Part shown: positions 30,931-39,414 of the stretch, in pieces
How positions within the stretch are numbered: position 1 is the first letter of the stretch
Layout: every line of letters begins with the position of its first letter
IMG/VR virus record: IMGVR_UViG_3300044940_000352
Location: 1 to 53,264 of that record
DNA length: 53,264 nt
Origin: a virus
Strand: one strand, 5' to 3'
Made by a program: the position numbers and the translations under genes
The notes under the pieces: generated by a model
What the model saw: only the letters and a program-made list of their open reading frames with translations
What the model was told of the DNA's origin: nothing
Database searches by the model: none

Positions 30931-31436
30931 TTGAACAAATTGTTGGAACAATAAATGATAAACCTTATATTTTTTGTCAGTGCGAAACAGTAGAAGAACA
31001 AAAAAAATATAATTTACCATTAAATGTAACTTCTTTTTGGAAACATGGATCGGAAGTTATTTTGGCACCGGGGCAAATAATAAATAAAATACAAGAATCA
31101 ATCAAAGAAAATAAATTCGTTCCACAAGAATTGGCGAGTAAGAAAAATATAGAGAGTTACTATCAAAAATTAATAAATCATCAGAATCAAATGGTCATTG
31201 AACATGCAGAGAGACAAATAGAAGAAATTAATAAGTTACCTAATAAAGAACATTTTGTTCCATATATCAAAGAAATGGAAAAGCTTATAGAAAATCATAA
31301 AAATCAAATTTACAATTTTGATATTGACGGAGTGACCAGAGCTGATTCTAATCGAGCAAAAAAAATTCTAGGTGAGCAGGCATATAATCAATTATTTCCA
31401 GAGGGATCAATTTGGTTGGATAATAAAAAAATATGA
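30927..31436 (+). CDS. Hypothetical helical protein in the connector cluster
   Basis: A 169-aa protein. Residues about 60-130 are long charged helices (QNQMVIEHAERQIEEINKL) likely to form a coiled coil. It overlaps both neighbours, so it is part of the head-tail connector operon. No recognised motif. Confidence 0.55.
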   Translation: MIEQIVGTINDKPYIFCQCETVEEQKKYNLPLNVTSFWKHGSEVILAPGQIINKIQESIKENKFVPQELASKKNIESYYQKLINHQNQMVIEHAERQIEEINKLPNKEHFVPYIKEMEKLIENHKNQIYNFDIDGVTRADSNRAKKILGEQAYNQLFPEGSIWLDNKKI

Positions 31437-32701
31437 AAGATCAAAACCAAGGTAGAAATAACTTTCCAATCAAACCAAAAGTAAATCCTCAAAGGTTTGC
31501 CCAGTTAATAAATAATCAAGGTACGTTTGCTAGAATTATGCGTTCTAAAACTTGTCCATGCGTGGGTGCAAATAAAGGAACTCCGGATTTATATTGTCAA
31601 CTGTGTTTTGGAGAAGGATTATTGTATGACTATCAAAGAGAAATAACCATCACAGACGATCGTTGCGTAGTCTTAGAAAATTATAGTAACAAAGCTTATG
31701 TTTATTATGTTCCGATGCTTAAACCGATTAAATTCCAACTTCTTTCTGGGAAATCTCAGTTTGGTATAGTAGATTTAAAAATTTTAGATTTTGATTCAAA
31801 CAGTATAACAGTTGAAGGCGAATTAAGAGACGAAGATAGAATTCGGGGATCATATATAGTAGACCGATATGAATTTGTAGAAAATGATATAACTGATGTA
31901 ATTCCAAATACTAATATTTTAACGGTATCAAAACTTACCGCAAATGATTCATATAACACTTCTAATTCAATCAAAGCAAAAGGAGATATAACAAAAATTG
32001 TTAAAGTATATGAAACTGAAAATACAAATAACGTTTATGAGGTAAAAACCTTTTACAAAAATTTTATTGAATTAGTTCAGCCTCCCACCAATTTGCAACC
32101 CGGTTTCCTTTCCGTAGATTATTATTTCGCCCCAGTTGTTAAAGTATTACATAGAGATTTAGAATCTTCTAATGAAAAAGATAAAATTGGACAAGATTTA
32201 CCTATGGGTACTGTATTTTTTTCAATCGATGGTTACTGGGAAATCGCAGAGGGAGATTTAATAACTTTATCCATCACAGAATATTTTAAAAATCAAGTCA
32301 TTGCAAGATCGGAAACCGGAATTGACTCTTTATGGGAGTTCGATGTAACAAGAGTAGTCGATGATATTATTAGTGCGTCCGGTCAAATATATAAAAAAGA
32401 TATTGATTTTCATTTACAAAATTATAGAAATATTGTTTGGCATGAAAATTCACCTAACATTGGCGAAGCATATACAGTTAGATATGCTTACAATCCTACA
32501 TATATTATTTTCAGGCAACAGCCTTCTCCAAATGCTTTACAAAATAAAGTTTTTCCAAAAGGGTTTTATGCTCATATATTTTCAAAATTTAATCGGGTTT
32601 CTTACCAAAATATTAAAAATAAAACAGAACCCACTTTCTTTGAACTTTCCCAGAGTATGAAAGAAAATTTACAATTTCAGATGTTAGGAATTGATGAATG
32701 A
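31433..32701 (+). CDS. Neck/connector protein with a cysteine cluster
   Basis: A 422-aa protein. Near the N-terminus C41-x-C43 and C55-x2-C58 (TCPCVGANKG, YCQLCFGEG) form a DnaJ-like zinc-binding cluster unusual for a structural phage protein. The remainder is beta-rich with repeated ITDVIPNTNIL-type turns. Its order among the neck genes suggests a head-closure or tail-attachment role (inference). Coupled to its neighbours by short overlaps. Confidence 0.5.
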   Translation: MKDQNQGRNNFPIKPKVNPQRFAQLINNQGTFARIMRSKTCPCVGANKGTPDLYCQLCFGEGLLYDYQREITITDDRCVVLENYSNKAYVYYVPMLKPIKFQLLSGKSQFGIVDLKILDFDSNSITVEGELRDEDRIRGSYIVDRYEFVENDITDVIPNTNILTVSKLTANDSYNTSNSIKAKGDITKIVKVYETENTNNVYEVKTFYKNFIELVQPPTNLQPGFLSVDYYFAPVVKVLHRDLESSNEKDKIGQDLPMGTVFFSIDGYWEIAEGDLITLSITEYFKNQVIARSETGIDSLWEFDVTRVVDDIISASGQIYKKDIDFHLQNYRNIVWHENSPNIGEAYTVRYAYNPTYIIFRQQPSPNALQNKVFPKGFYAHIFSKFNRVSYQNIKNKTEPTFFELSQSMKENLQFQMLGIDE

Positions 32702-33441
32702 AAAATTTAAGTTTATTTGACATTGATGATCCTAACTTAGATCAAAAATTATTGGACGCTTTGTACAATAGACTAAAAGATCAAATTCCGGATAAACTTG
32801 TAAATTCAGTCAATGCGGTTATAGACAATACATATAAGTTTTGGGTTATGTCGGCAATAGGAGAATCACCTTTCGGAGAAAGATACGCAAAGTTAGTAGA
32901 TCGAAGATATTTAAAAAATGTAAACGATACCGGTAGTATATTTATAGAAAATGAGGCAGATTTATTTTATAATTTAGTAGAAAACGGTTCTAAAAGTTGG
33001 TCTATAAAAGACGCTTTATTAAAAGGCAAAGTTGCAAAAAGAAACTTAGCAGAGCATGGAACATTGTTTGTAAGTGTTCCGATGCGAGCTAGAACGCCCG
33101 TTAAAAGAGGAGATGGAAAAGTTCATTCCAGTTTTACAAATGAATTGCCTCAAGATATTTATAGAGCTTTAAAAACTGGTCAAAATTTATCCTCCCAACA
33201 AAAAGTAGTTGCCGGAAATTTAAATCTAGCAAATGTAAAAGCTATTCCGACTGTGTTTAAAGATAACAATTATATAAATTTCGTAACAGTAAGCGAAAAG
33301 TCTAAAGGTTGGAAACACCCTGGATTTAATAAAACTCCAATATTTAAAAAAGTAGAAGAACACTTAAAAGATTCTATGAAAATATTATTAGATACTTTTG
33401 TAGAAGCATATGCAGAAATTTTAAAAAGGGAAATCAAATGA
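32698..33441 (+). CDS. HK97 gp10-like neck / virion morphogenesis protein
   Basis: A 247-aa protein. The C-terminal portion (VSEKSKGWKHPGFN, about residues 203-216) matches the 'SdksrGWiHPG' signature of HK97 gp10/virion-morphogenesis neck proteins. LVENGSKSWSIKDALLKG in the middle is also usual for these proteins. The family completes the head-tail joint. Overlaps its neighbours by ATGA. Confidence 0.65.
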   Translation: MKNLSLFDIDDPNLDQKLLDALYNRLKDQIPDKLVNSVNAVIDNTYKFWVMSAIGESPFGERYAKLVDRRYLKNVNDTGSIFIENEADLFYNLVENGSKSWSIKDALLKGKVAKRNLAEHGTLFVSVPMRARTPVKRGDGKVHSSFTNELPQDIYRALKTGQNLSSQQKVVAGNLNLANVKAIPTVFKDNNYINFVTVSEKSKGWKHPGFNKTPIFKKVEEHLKDSMKILLDTFVEAYAEILKREIK

Positions 33442-34238
33442 ATCGAGTCAGTTATTCACATTATGGAGTCACTCAGAAACAAATAGTAAATTTGTTACAA
33501 GCGGAACTAAATCAATACAAATTAGATGACGTTGGACAAATACTAAATAATAGAACTATAAAGATTCAAGTGACTTTAGATCATCCGCTGATGGTTCTTG
33601 CCGGAGCTATTCTTTTTAGTTCGGGTGCAAACTTACCGGATATAAATGGAATGTTTCCCAGAATTTCGGTGACAGACGCAAGTCACAGAGAAAAAGAAAC
33701 TTCTATAGGTCAAGGAATCAAAGATTATTCAATATTAAAAACAAGTGATATTCAAAACTTTAAAAACAGTATGGGATCAATGAAAGATCGAATTGATAAA
33801 GGCTTGTTAATAACTAATCAGCAAGTGGACAATATGTTAGCAATTACAGAGTCCATAGGTGGTGAGGCGATTTTAATGCGACAACAAGTCATGCAAGATG
33901 TAACTTATTATATATCTGTTTGGTGTTTGAGTATTGACGAAAGAATAGTTTTAACTCAAATTATGGAATCCACTTTATTTGGATTAAAACAAGAGTTAAT
34001 AAAACAAGGATTTAGAAACCCACAAATTAATACAGATACAGGTATCACAAATTCTAATTTTGGTAGAATGATTTTTGGTTCTGAACTAGAACTTACTGGT
34101 ATTAATACTATTACGAATTATACTTTATTTAAAGAAAAACCTTTAAAAAGTTATAATTTAGAATCGTTTCCAAATTTTTTAAAATTCGGAGATGAGAACT
34201 TTGAACCTTATAGAGTATGGAGTAAAGAAGATGAGTAA
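33438..34238 (+). CDS. Putative tail-completion / neck protein
   Basis: A 266-aa protein between the gp10-like gene and the sheath. Mixed alpha/beta; IKIQVTLDHPLMVLAGAILFSSG is hydrophobic but not a clear membrane span. Position suggests a tail terminator. No family is recognised. Confidence 0.5.
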   Translation: MNRVSYSHYGVTQKQIVNLLQAELNQYKLDDVGQILNNRTIKIQVTLDHPLMVLAGAILFSSGANLPDINGMFPRISVTDASHREKETSIGQGIKDYSILKTSDIQNFKNSMGSMKDRIDKGLLITNQQVDNMLAITESIGGEAILMRQQVMQDVTYYISVWCLSIDERIVLTQIMESTLFGLKQELIKQGFRNPQINTDTGITNSNFGRMIFGSELELTGINTITNYTLFKEKPLKSYNLESFPNFLKFGDENFEPYRVWSKEDE

Positions 34239-34569
34239 AAAACTAGATCAAAAACTGGATGAAAAACCAGATGAAAAACATAATGAAAAACATAATGAAA
34301 AACATAATGAAAAACATAATGAAAAACATAATGAAAAACATATTTCTTTATTAGAATTTATTGCAAATTTTTCAGGAATTAGAAGTGATGGAAATTATTT
34401 AGAAGTTGCATTTAAATCATATTGTAAAGAAAATAAGATAAATGACAGGGTTTCCGAGGAAACCTGGAAGGCAAGGTTTGATTTTTTTAAAGAAAGTCCC
34501 CCTTCTAAAACATTGCCCGATTATTTAAAATCAAAAACTAAATCAAAAATTATGAAAGGCGGTCAATAA
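34231..34569 (+). CDS. Small protein with EKHN tandem repeats
   Basis: A 112-aa protein. ATG 34231 is chosen since GGAG at 34220 lies at a fitting distance; an upstream ATG at 34192 is inside the previous gene. Residues about 15-38 are a run of Glu-Lys-His-Asn tetrapeptides encoded by a 12-base tandem repeat. The C-terminal half (LLEFIANFSGIRSDGNYLEV) is a compact helical domain. It lies just before the sheath gene; function unknown. Confidence 0.55.
   Translation: MSKKLDQKLDEKPDEKHNEKHNEKHNEKHNEKHNEKHISLLEFIANFSGIRSDGNYLEVAFKSYCKENKINDRVSEETWKARFDFFKESPPSKTLPDYLKSKTKSKIMKGGQ
34261..34344 (+). repeat. 12-bp in-frame tandem repeat (EKHN)
   Basis: Five exact copies of GAAAAACATAAT at 34273-34332, flanked by variant copies at 34261-34272 and 34333-34344. 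The unit is a multiple of three, so copy-number change would keep the frame. Confidence 0.95.
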
Positions 34570-34570
34570 A

Positions 34571-36316
34571 ATGGCAACAGCTAGAAAATTTGGTGCCTTG
34601 GACATTTATATTCCAGGCACCTACGTAAATCAACAGTTTCCACCAGCTCCGGGTTCTGGTAGAGCATCGGCTAACATTGTAGCTATCATAGGGGAGTCTG
34701 GTGGTGGGGTACCGGTTAATGCAAACGTGAGTGATTCAGAAAAATTAAATTTTTTCACAAATACTCGTGACGTAATTGACAAATTGGTTAATGGAAACGG
34801 AATGTACGGTTCTTATTTTTATTTAACTCCGTCTAACGATCCAAACATTTCCCCACCTACTCAGCTTATTTATATTCGAGCAAATAATGCTACAAAATCA
34901 AGTAGTGAAATTCAAAATTCTAGCAACGTGCCTTGTATTGATCTAAAATCTGTTAGGTATGGAACTCTAGGAAATCAAATTGCTAAGAAAGTTGAAACCG
35001 GTTCTGTTATTGGAAAAAAAGTTACTATTAAGTTCCGTGGACAAACAATCATGGAAGAAGACAATATAACTTACGAATATTTAAAAATTGCTTATGTCGG
35101 TTCTGGAAGTTCGGCAGAACTTTCTATTTCCAATGGTGTTTTATCAACTGTTATTGGAACAGTCACGTCGGATGCAATTAGTTTAAATTTAAGTGAATAT
35201 CAAACCATTTCGGATTTAGTGGCTAAGATTAATGAATTCCCAGCTTATGAGGCGGAGGCGGTTTCTTTCTCTTTTAAAAATCCCTTAACATTAGATGGCG
35301 TTACTAACTTAGATATTTTCACTGAGCAATCTCTTTTTGGTACGATTCAAGCAGTAATAGATCGTATTAATGGCGTTGCGGGAAATGAAGTGGAAGCGTC
35401 TATAGTTTCCGAATCTGTACGAACTGGAACACTAAATAATGATTCTGGATTTATTTCCTTTACTGGTGGAACCTCATCGGTAGCAAACACACAAAATTGG
35501 ATTGATGCTTTTACTTTAGCAGATAAATTCAATATTAATTATGTTTTGCTTGCTAGTGGTGATCCAACCGTACAATCTATTCTATCAAACCATGTTTCTG
35601 TTAATAGTGCTACAAAAAACAGAAAAAATAGACAAGGTGGTTCGGGTGCTTTACTTGGAGATAACTTCTCTACAAAATTGACAAGAGCAAGACTTTTAAA
35701 TAATGCAAGAATTGAATATTTTGGTACTCCTATTCTAAGAGAAGATCCGTTAGATCAAAATAGAACTAGAATATTTGATCCTTTTTATGGGGCGTTTATT
35801 GGAGCAGGTATTAGATTTGGAAACAGTATTACAATATCGGCTACTGGAAAAAGTGCAAATATTCAAGGAGTTGGAGAGTTGTATAGTGTCTCACAAGAAG
35901 AGCAATTAATTCAAGCGGGAGTATCATATTTTAAACCATCGGAAAATGGTTTTGAAATCGGACATAACATAACTACTTCCCAGGCAGAGAATCCAATTTT
36001 ACAATTGCCGTCAGTTATGCGAACAGTTGATTTTATATCGTTGGACTCTATTCGTCGAATAGATAGTAGAATGAAAAATCTAACTTCTGCCCCGACACAG
36101 TCTGTAATTAAAGAATTTCAAAACTGGTCAATAACTGTTTTGTTACCTTCTTATATAAATGAAGGACTATTAATAAGATTTCAAGATGTTCAGTTTTCGT
36201 TAGTTGGTGATTCTTGGCAATTTGAATTTACAGGAATCGTCCCAGCCCCGTTACATTATGCTTTTGTGACTCAAAAGTTTGTACTGAACGGTTTCGATCA
36301 AGCAATAACAGTTTAA
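34571..36316 (+). CDS. Tail sheath protein
   Basis: A 581-aa protein that forms the contractile sheath. The conserved sheath C-terminal pattern is present (residues about 495-580): SLDSIRRIDSRMKNLTSAPT, a middle NWSITVLLPS, and an end SWQFEFTGIVPAPLHYAF. A beta-rich insertion occupies roughly residues 150-310, as in many myovirus sheaths. Directly upstream of the tube gene, as expected. This is the main evidence for a contractile tail. Confidence 0.85.
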   Translation: MATARKFGALDIYIPGTYVNQQFPPAPGSGRASANIVAIIGESGGGVPVNANVSDSEKLNFFTNTRDVIDKLVNGNGMYGSYFYLTPSNDPNISPPTQLIYIRANNATKSSSEIQNSSNVPCIDLKSVRYGTLGNQIAKKVETGSVIGKKVTIKFRGQTIMEEDNITYEYLKIAYVGSGSSAELSISNGVLSTVIGTVTSDAISLNLSEYQTISDLVAKINEFPAYEAEAVSFSFKNPLTLDGVTNLDIFTEQSLFGTIQAVIDRINGVAGNEVEASIVSESVRTGTLNNDSGFISFTGGTSSVANTQNWIDAFTLADKFNINYVLLASGDPTVQSILSNHVSVNSATKNRKNRQGGSGALLGDNFSTKLTRARLLNNARIEYFGTPILREDPLDQNRTRIFDPFYGAFIGAGIRFGNSITISATGKSANIQGVGELYSVSQEEQLIQAGVSYFKPSENGFEIGHNITTSQAENPILQLPSVMRTVDFISLDSIRRIDSRMKNLTSAPTQSVIKEFQNWSITVLLPSYINEGLLIRFQDVQFSLVGDSWQFEFTGIVPAPLHYAFVTQKFVLNGFDQAITV

Positions 36317-36335
36317 AAAAGGGAAGGTAAAAAAT

Positions 36336-36797
36336 ATGGTATTCACAGGATTAGCAGGAGCCTCGGAGGGTGTAGTTGGTGCGGGACTTGACTCTATAAT
36401 TACACAAGATGGGCGTATAGTAGGATTTGCGAGTGAGGCAAATGTTCAAGAAGATTACGAATTGGAAGGTATTAGAACTCTAGGATTTTATGGAGACCGA
36501 TTCTTTAAGTCAATGGGATATACGGCAAATATGAATGTCGGTACTTACTTGCTTAGAGCTAGAAATGAACCCGGTGCTTTATATACTACTGGGTGGCAAC
36601 CAGACGGATCATTTAACTTAAATACGGCGGGTGCTTTTGATTTTGCTTTTGCCGATTTAGGTACTTTGGATATTCTTTTGACTTGTTTGTCGTGTAAAAA
36701 TAGTACAATTGATACGGCGTTTCCGGCAAGAGGATTAAATACAAAACAAGTATCTTGGCGAGTTTCAAGAGTTATTCCCGGATTAGAAACAAGTTAA
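36336..36797 (+). CDS. Tail tube protein
   Basis: A 153-aa protein directly after the sheath gene, with GGGAAGG upstream. Tube proteins of contractile tails have this size and beta-barrel make-up (GRIVGFASEANVQEDYELEG, TLGFYGDRFFKSMGY, WQPDGSFNLN). Two cysteines (CLSCKN) are near the C-terminus. Assigned from order and fold pattern. Confidence 0.75.
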   Translation: MVFTGLAGASEGVVGAGLDSIITQDGRIVGFASEANVQEDYELEGIRTLGFYGDRFFKSMGYTANMNVGTYLLRARNEPGALYTTGWQPDGSFNLNTAGAFDFAFADLGTLDILLTCLSCKNSTIDTAFPARGLNTKQVSWRVSRVIPGLETS

Positions 36798-36838
36798 AAT
36801 TAAATTGGAACGACTTTCAAAATAGGAGAAAGAACCAA

Positions 36839-37249
36839 ATGGCAAAAAAATCAAAAGAAGTAAAGGAACCAGTTTTCAAAATTGGTTCCGCTTTATGGAC
36901 AGAAAAAGATCGAATAAAATCTATTAATATAAAAGATGAAGACGGTAACGAATGGGAATTTCAGATCAAAGCAATTCTACCAAGCGATTTAATTCAAATT
37001 GGTAGAAGAACAGCAATTTTGCGGGGTGGTGTTCCTTTTGATTCTATAGACGCAAGTACGAATGAGTGGATTGAAAGACAAGCGACATTAGAATTCGGTT
37101 TGGTGGGTTTTCCAGATTGGTTTGATATTGTAGAGTGTGTGGATGGTGATTTATTAAGTTACCTTTATAATCAAATTTATCTTTGGTCTACTTCCTTTAA
37201 AGAAGGATTAAAAAAAAATAAACATACTGAAAGAAGCGAGGAAAAGTAA
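36839..37249 (+). CDS. Tail assembly chaperone, upstream frame (gpG-like)
   Basis: A 136-aa protein. ATG 36839 with AGGAG at 36823-36827 is the start; an ATG at 36755 lies within the tube gene. The order tube, two short frames, tape measure is the classical place of the gpG/gpGT pair. The end carries a run of nine A's (37210-37218). Reading -2 (or +1) there joins it without a stop to the next gene. Sequence family not recognised; role by synteny. Confidence 0.6.
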   Translation: MAKKSKEVKEPVFKIGSALWTEKDRIKSINIKDEDGNEWEFQIKAILPSDLIQIGRRTAILRGGVPFDSIDASTNEWIERQATLEFGLVGFPDWFDIVECVDGDLLSYLYNQIYLWSTSFKEGLKKNKHTERSEEK

Positions 37250-37271
37250 ATATCTTATTGATGGAGTATTA

Positions 37272-37748
37272 ATGAAATATTTGGGTATATTGCCTCAAGG
37301 AATAAATAGAGACAATATACCTTTAGAACAAAGAACGTTTTTATTTTATTTACTTGGTAATGTTCCTAGTTTAGAAACAGTTCAAAAAATTGTTAGTTAT
37401 GAAACTAAATTGAATGACATTCATAGAAAAAATTGGAAACGAAGACTGATTAAAGATCAAGGAAAAGATTATTTGGAGGTTATGGCAAAAATGGAAAAAC
37501 AATCTTTTCAAGATTATGTACAGTCTGTAGCCGAACAAAATAAAAAATTAGAAATACAAGCTTTAAATGAAGTCTTTGGAATTATAGATAAAGAAAAATC
37601 TCAAATTAATAAAATAGAAAAGTTATTTGCTATTAATCGAGATACAATAAATAAATTAAAAGAGGAAGAAAAACTAAAAGAAAATCCAATTAAAGTATCG
37701 AAACAAAGTTTTTTTGACCGACTAAGAGGTAAGAAAAATGGCAAGTAG
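37272..37748 (+). CDS. Tail assembly chaperone, downstream frame (gpT-like)
   Basis: A 158-aa helical, charged protein between the candidate chaperone and the tape measure. It has its own ATG and GGAG at 37263-37266. Its frame is open upstream to 37212, so it can also be made as the extension of the previous gene through a frameshift at the A9 run. It overlaps the tape-measure start by 11 bases. Confidence 0.55.
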   Translation: MKYLGILPQGINRDNIPLEQRTFLFYLLGNVPSLETVQKIVSYETKLNDIHRKNWKRRLIKDQGKDYLEVMAKMEKQSFQDYVQSVAEQNKKLEIQALNEVFGIIDKEKSQINKIEKLFAINRDTINKLKEEEKLKENPIKVSKQSFFDRLRGKKNGK

Positions 37749-39414
37749 CAAACTAGATGTTTCGCTTAAACTAAAAGCAGAAAAAAGTGTCATTGGTGGT
37801 AAAGTTCCACAAAAAGGAAATATTGCCTCTGGTAATTTAGACAATAAAAGTATGCTAGGTGGAAATATTAAAATAGCAGAAACATTTAGAAAATCTGTTT
37901 TAGAAATTGGTAAAAAATTTTCTGATGTCGGTAATAAAATTAGTCAAAGTAACCAAACTTTAAAAAAGGGAATTGATGATTTAAAGAATGCGGTTAATAA
38001 TTTAAAAACAAAAATTGGAAGTAGTTCTATCGGTCAAGGTGCAAGTGGATTATATAACAGTGCCAAAGCCGGGGCGGGAATGATTGCTTCTTCTTTACCT
38101 TTCATCGGAGCTGGAATCGGTTTAGGGATTATGAAGACCATGCAAATGGCTTCTAACTATAGAGAGCAAGTCAGTGGTCAAGCTAGTACTATTGGTATGA
38201 CCGGTTTAATAAGAAGACCAAAATCTAATGCTTTTAATAATGCAGAGTACGGTGAGTTTTTAAAATCAGCAAGAGTTTCATCTGGACAGTACGATTTGCT
38301 ACAAGATGCAAACGCCCAACAATTAAAACGAATAGAACAATATAAATTAAAATTTGGTGTTTCAGGATCAGAATTAGGTTCGTTAGTTGGTGTAGCGGGA
38401 GGAGTATCAGGTTTTGAACAGCTTTTAACTGGGGCAAATAAAGTCACAGCCGGAGGTTCCCAGACTCAAGAATTTTTAAACGAAATGAAAAGTATATTAG
38501 AGTCAGCCGTTAAAGAAGGAATGAATTCATCTGAGGTAGCTAAGATTGGTGATGACTTTAACTATACAGTCGCAAAAATAAATCTTGGTAATAAAAACAT
38601 GACCATGGACTTAGCTTTAAAACTTGGTAAGTCGTTAAAAGATATTCGATCAAAAGTAAACACTGGTGATATTTCTGATCCAGTAGGTTGGAGATATGCA
38701 AAAACAGCTCAAGATATGTTAAAGAACGCAGATCAAAGCACTATTGACTATCTAAATAGCCAAGGAGTTTTTGGAGATTTAAATAATGTAGCACCAAACA
38801 CTGATTTAACCAAAATGTTTAATCCCGAAACCATTAGTTCCATGATAAAAATGTTACAAACTGGTAGAGGTGGTGAACTAGATAAAAGAGTAATGCAAGA
38901 TTTTTACAATGCTTCTATGAATTCGAGCGGAAAAGCAGATTTTGGGCGTTTTGATACACTGATGGAATCGTTTTTCCCAGGTAGAACAACAAATGAATCT
39001 TTAGCTTTATTTAAAAGTTTTGGGATGGATGATAGAGAAGTAAAAAGCCGATTAGAAGAAAAAAGTAAAGAAGGACTTGCAAAAGAAGTTGGAAATCAAT
39101 CTGGTGTAAATGAATTATTAAGAATCAATAAAATAACAAACGATGAGAATAGTAGAAAATTAAATAATTTATCTAGCGAAGCTTTAAATCAAGCTACAAA
39201 ATTAAATGAATCTTTAAACAAGTTAATAGACACTTTATCCGGCGGTGCTAGTGGTGAGGGCTTAACAAAAATAATAGATAGTTTAGGAACAGGAATGCAA
39301 AAATTGATCGAAGGTTTTAGTGAGTTGGTAGGATATGCAAATAGTTTATCAAATTCAATAAAGAAATTTTTACCTTTCACTTCTAATAAAGAAATCAATG
39401 TAGCGGGTGAATAA
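37738..39414 (+). CDS. Tape measure protein
   Basis: A 558-aa protein that sets tail length. A helical N-terminus (residues 45-100) is followed by a Gly/Ala-rich hydrophobic stretch (AGAGMIASSLPFIGAGIGLG, about 110-130), typical of tape measures, and long helical regions to the C-terminus. Its place after the chaperones and before the baseplate hub is canonical. It is short for the class, implying a short contractile tail. Confidence 0.75.
   Translation: MASSKLDVSLKLKAEKSVIGGKVPQKGNIASGNLDNKSMLGGNIKIAETFRKSVLEIGKKFSDVGNKISQSNQTLKKGIDDLKNAVNNLKTKIGSSSIGQGASGLYNSAKAGAGMIASSLPFIGAGIGLGIMKTMQMASNYREQVSGQASTIGMTGLIRRPKSNAFNNAEYGEFLKSARVSSGQYDLLQDANAQQLKRIEQYKLKFGVSGSELGSLVGVAGGVSGFEQLLTGANKVTAGGSQTQEFLNEMKSILESAVKEGMNSSEVAKIGDDFNYTVAKINLGNKNMTMDLALKLGKSLKDIRSKVNTGDISDPVGWRYAKTAQDMLKNADQSTIDYLNSQGVFGDLNNVAPNTDLTKMFNPETISSMIKMLQTGRGGELDKRVMQDFYNASMNSSGKADFGRFDTLMESFFPGRTTNESLALFKSFGMDDREVKSRLEEKSKEGLAKEVGNQSGVNELLRINKITNDENSRKLNNLSSEALNQATKLNESLNKLIDTLSGGASGEGLTKIIDSLGTGMQKLIEGFSELVGYANSLSNSIKKFLPFTSNKEINVAGE

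Noticed and set aside
34261-34344. CRISPR-like array
   Set aside because: Tandem repeat with no spacers and in frame with a gene.
37210-37230. Programmed -1 frameshift at the A9 run of the tail chaperone
   Set aside because: The -1 frame meets TAA at once; only -2 or +1 leads to the downstream gene.
38178-38447. Minus-strand frames opposite the tape measure gene
   Set aside because: Antisense shadows of a helical gene; no translation signals.
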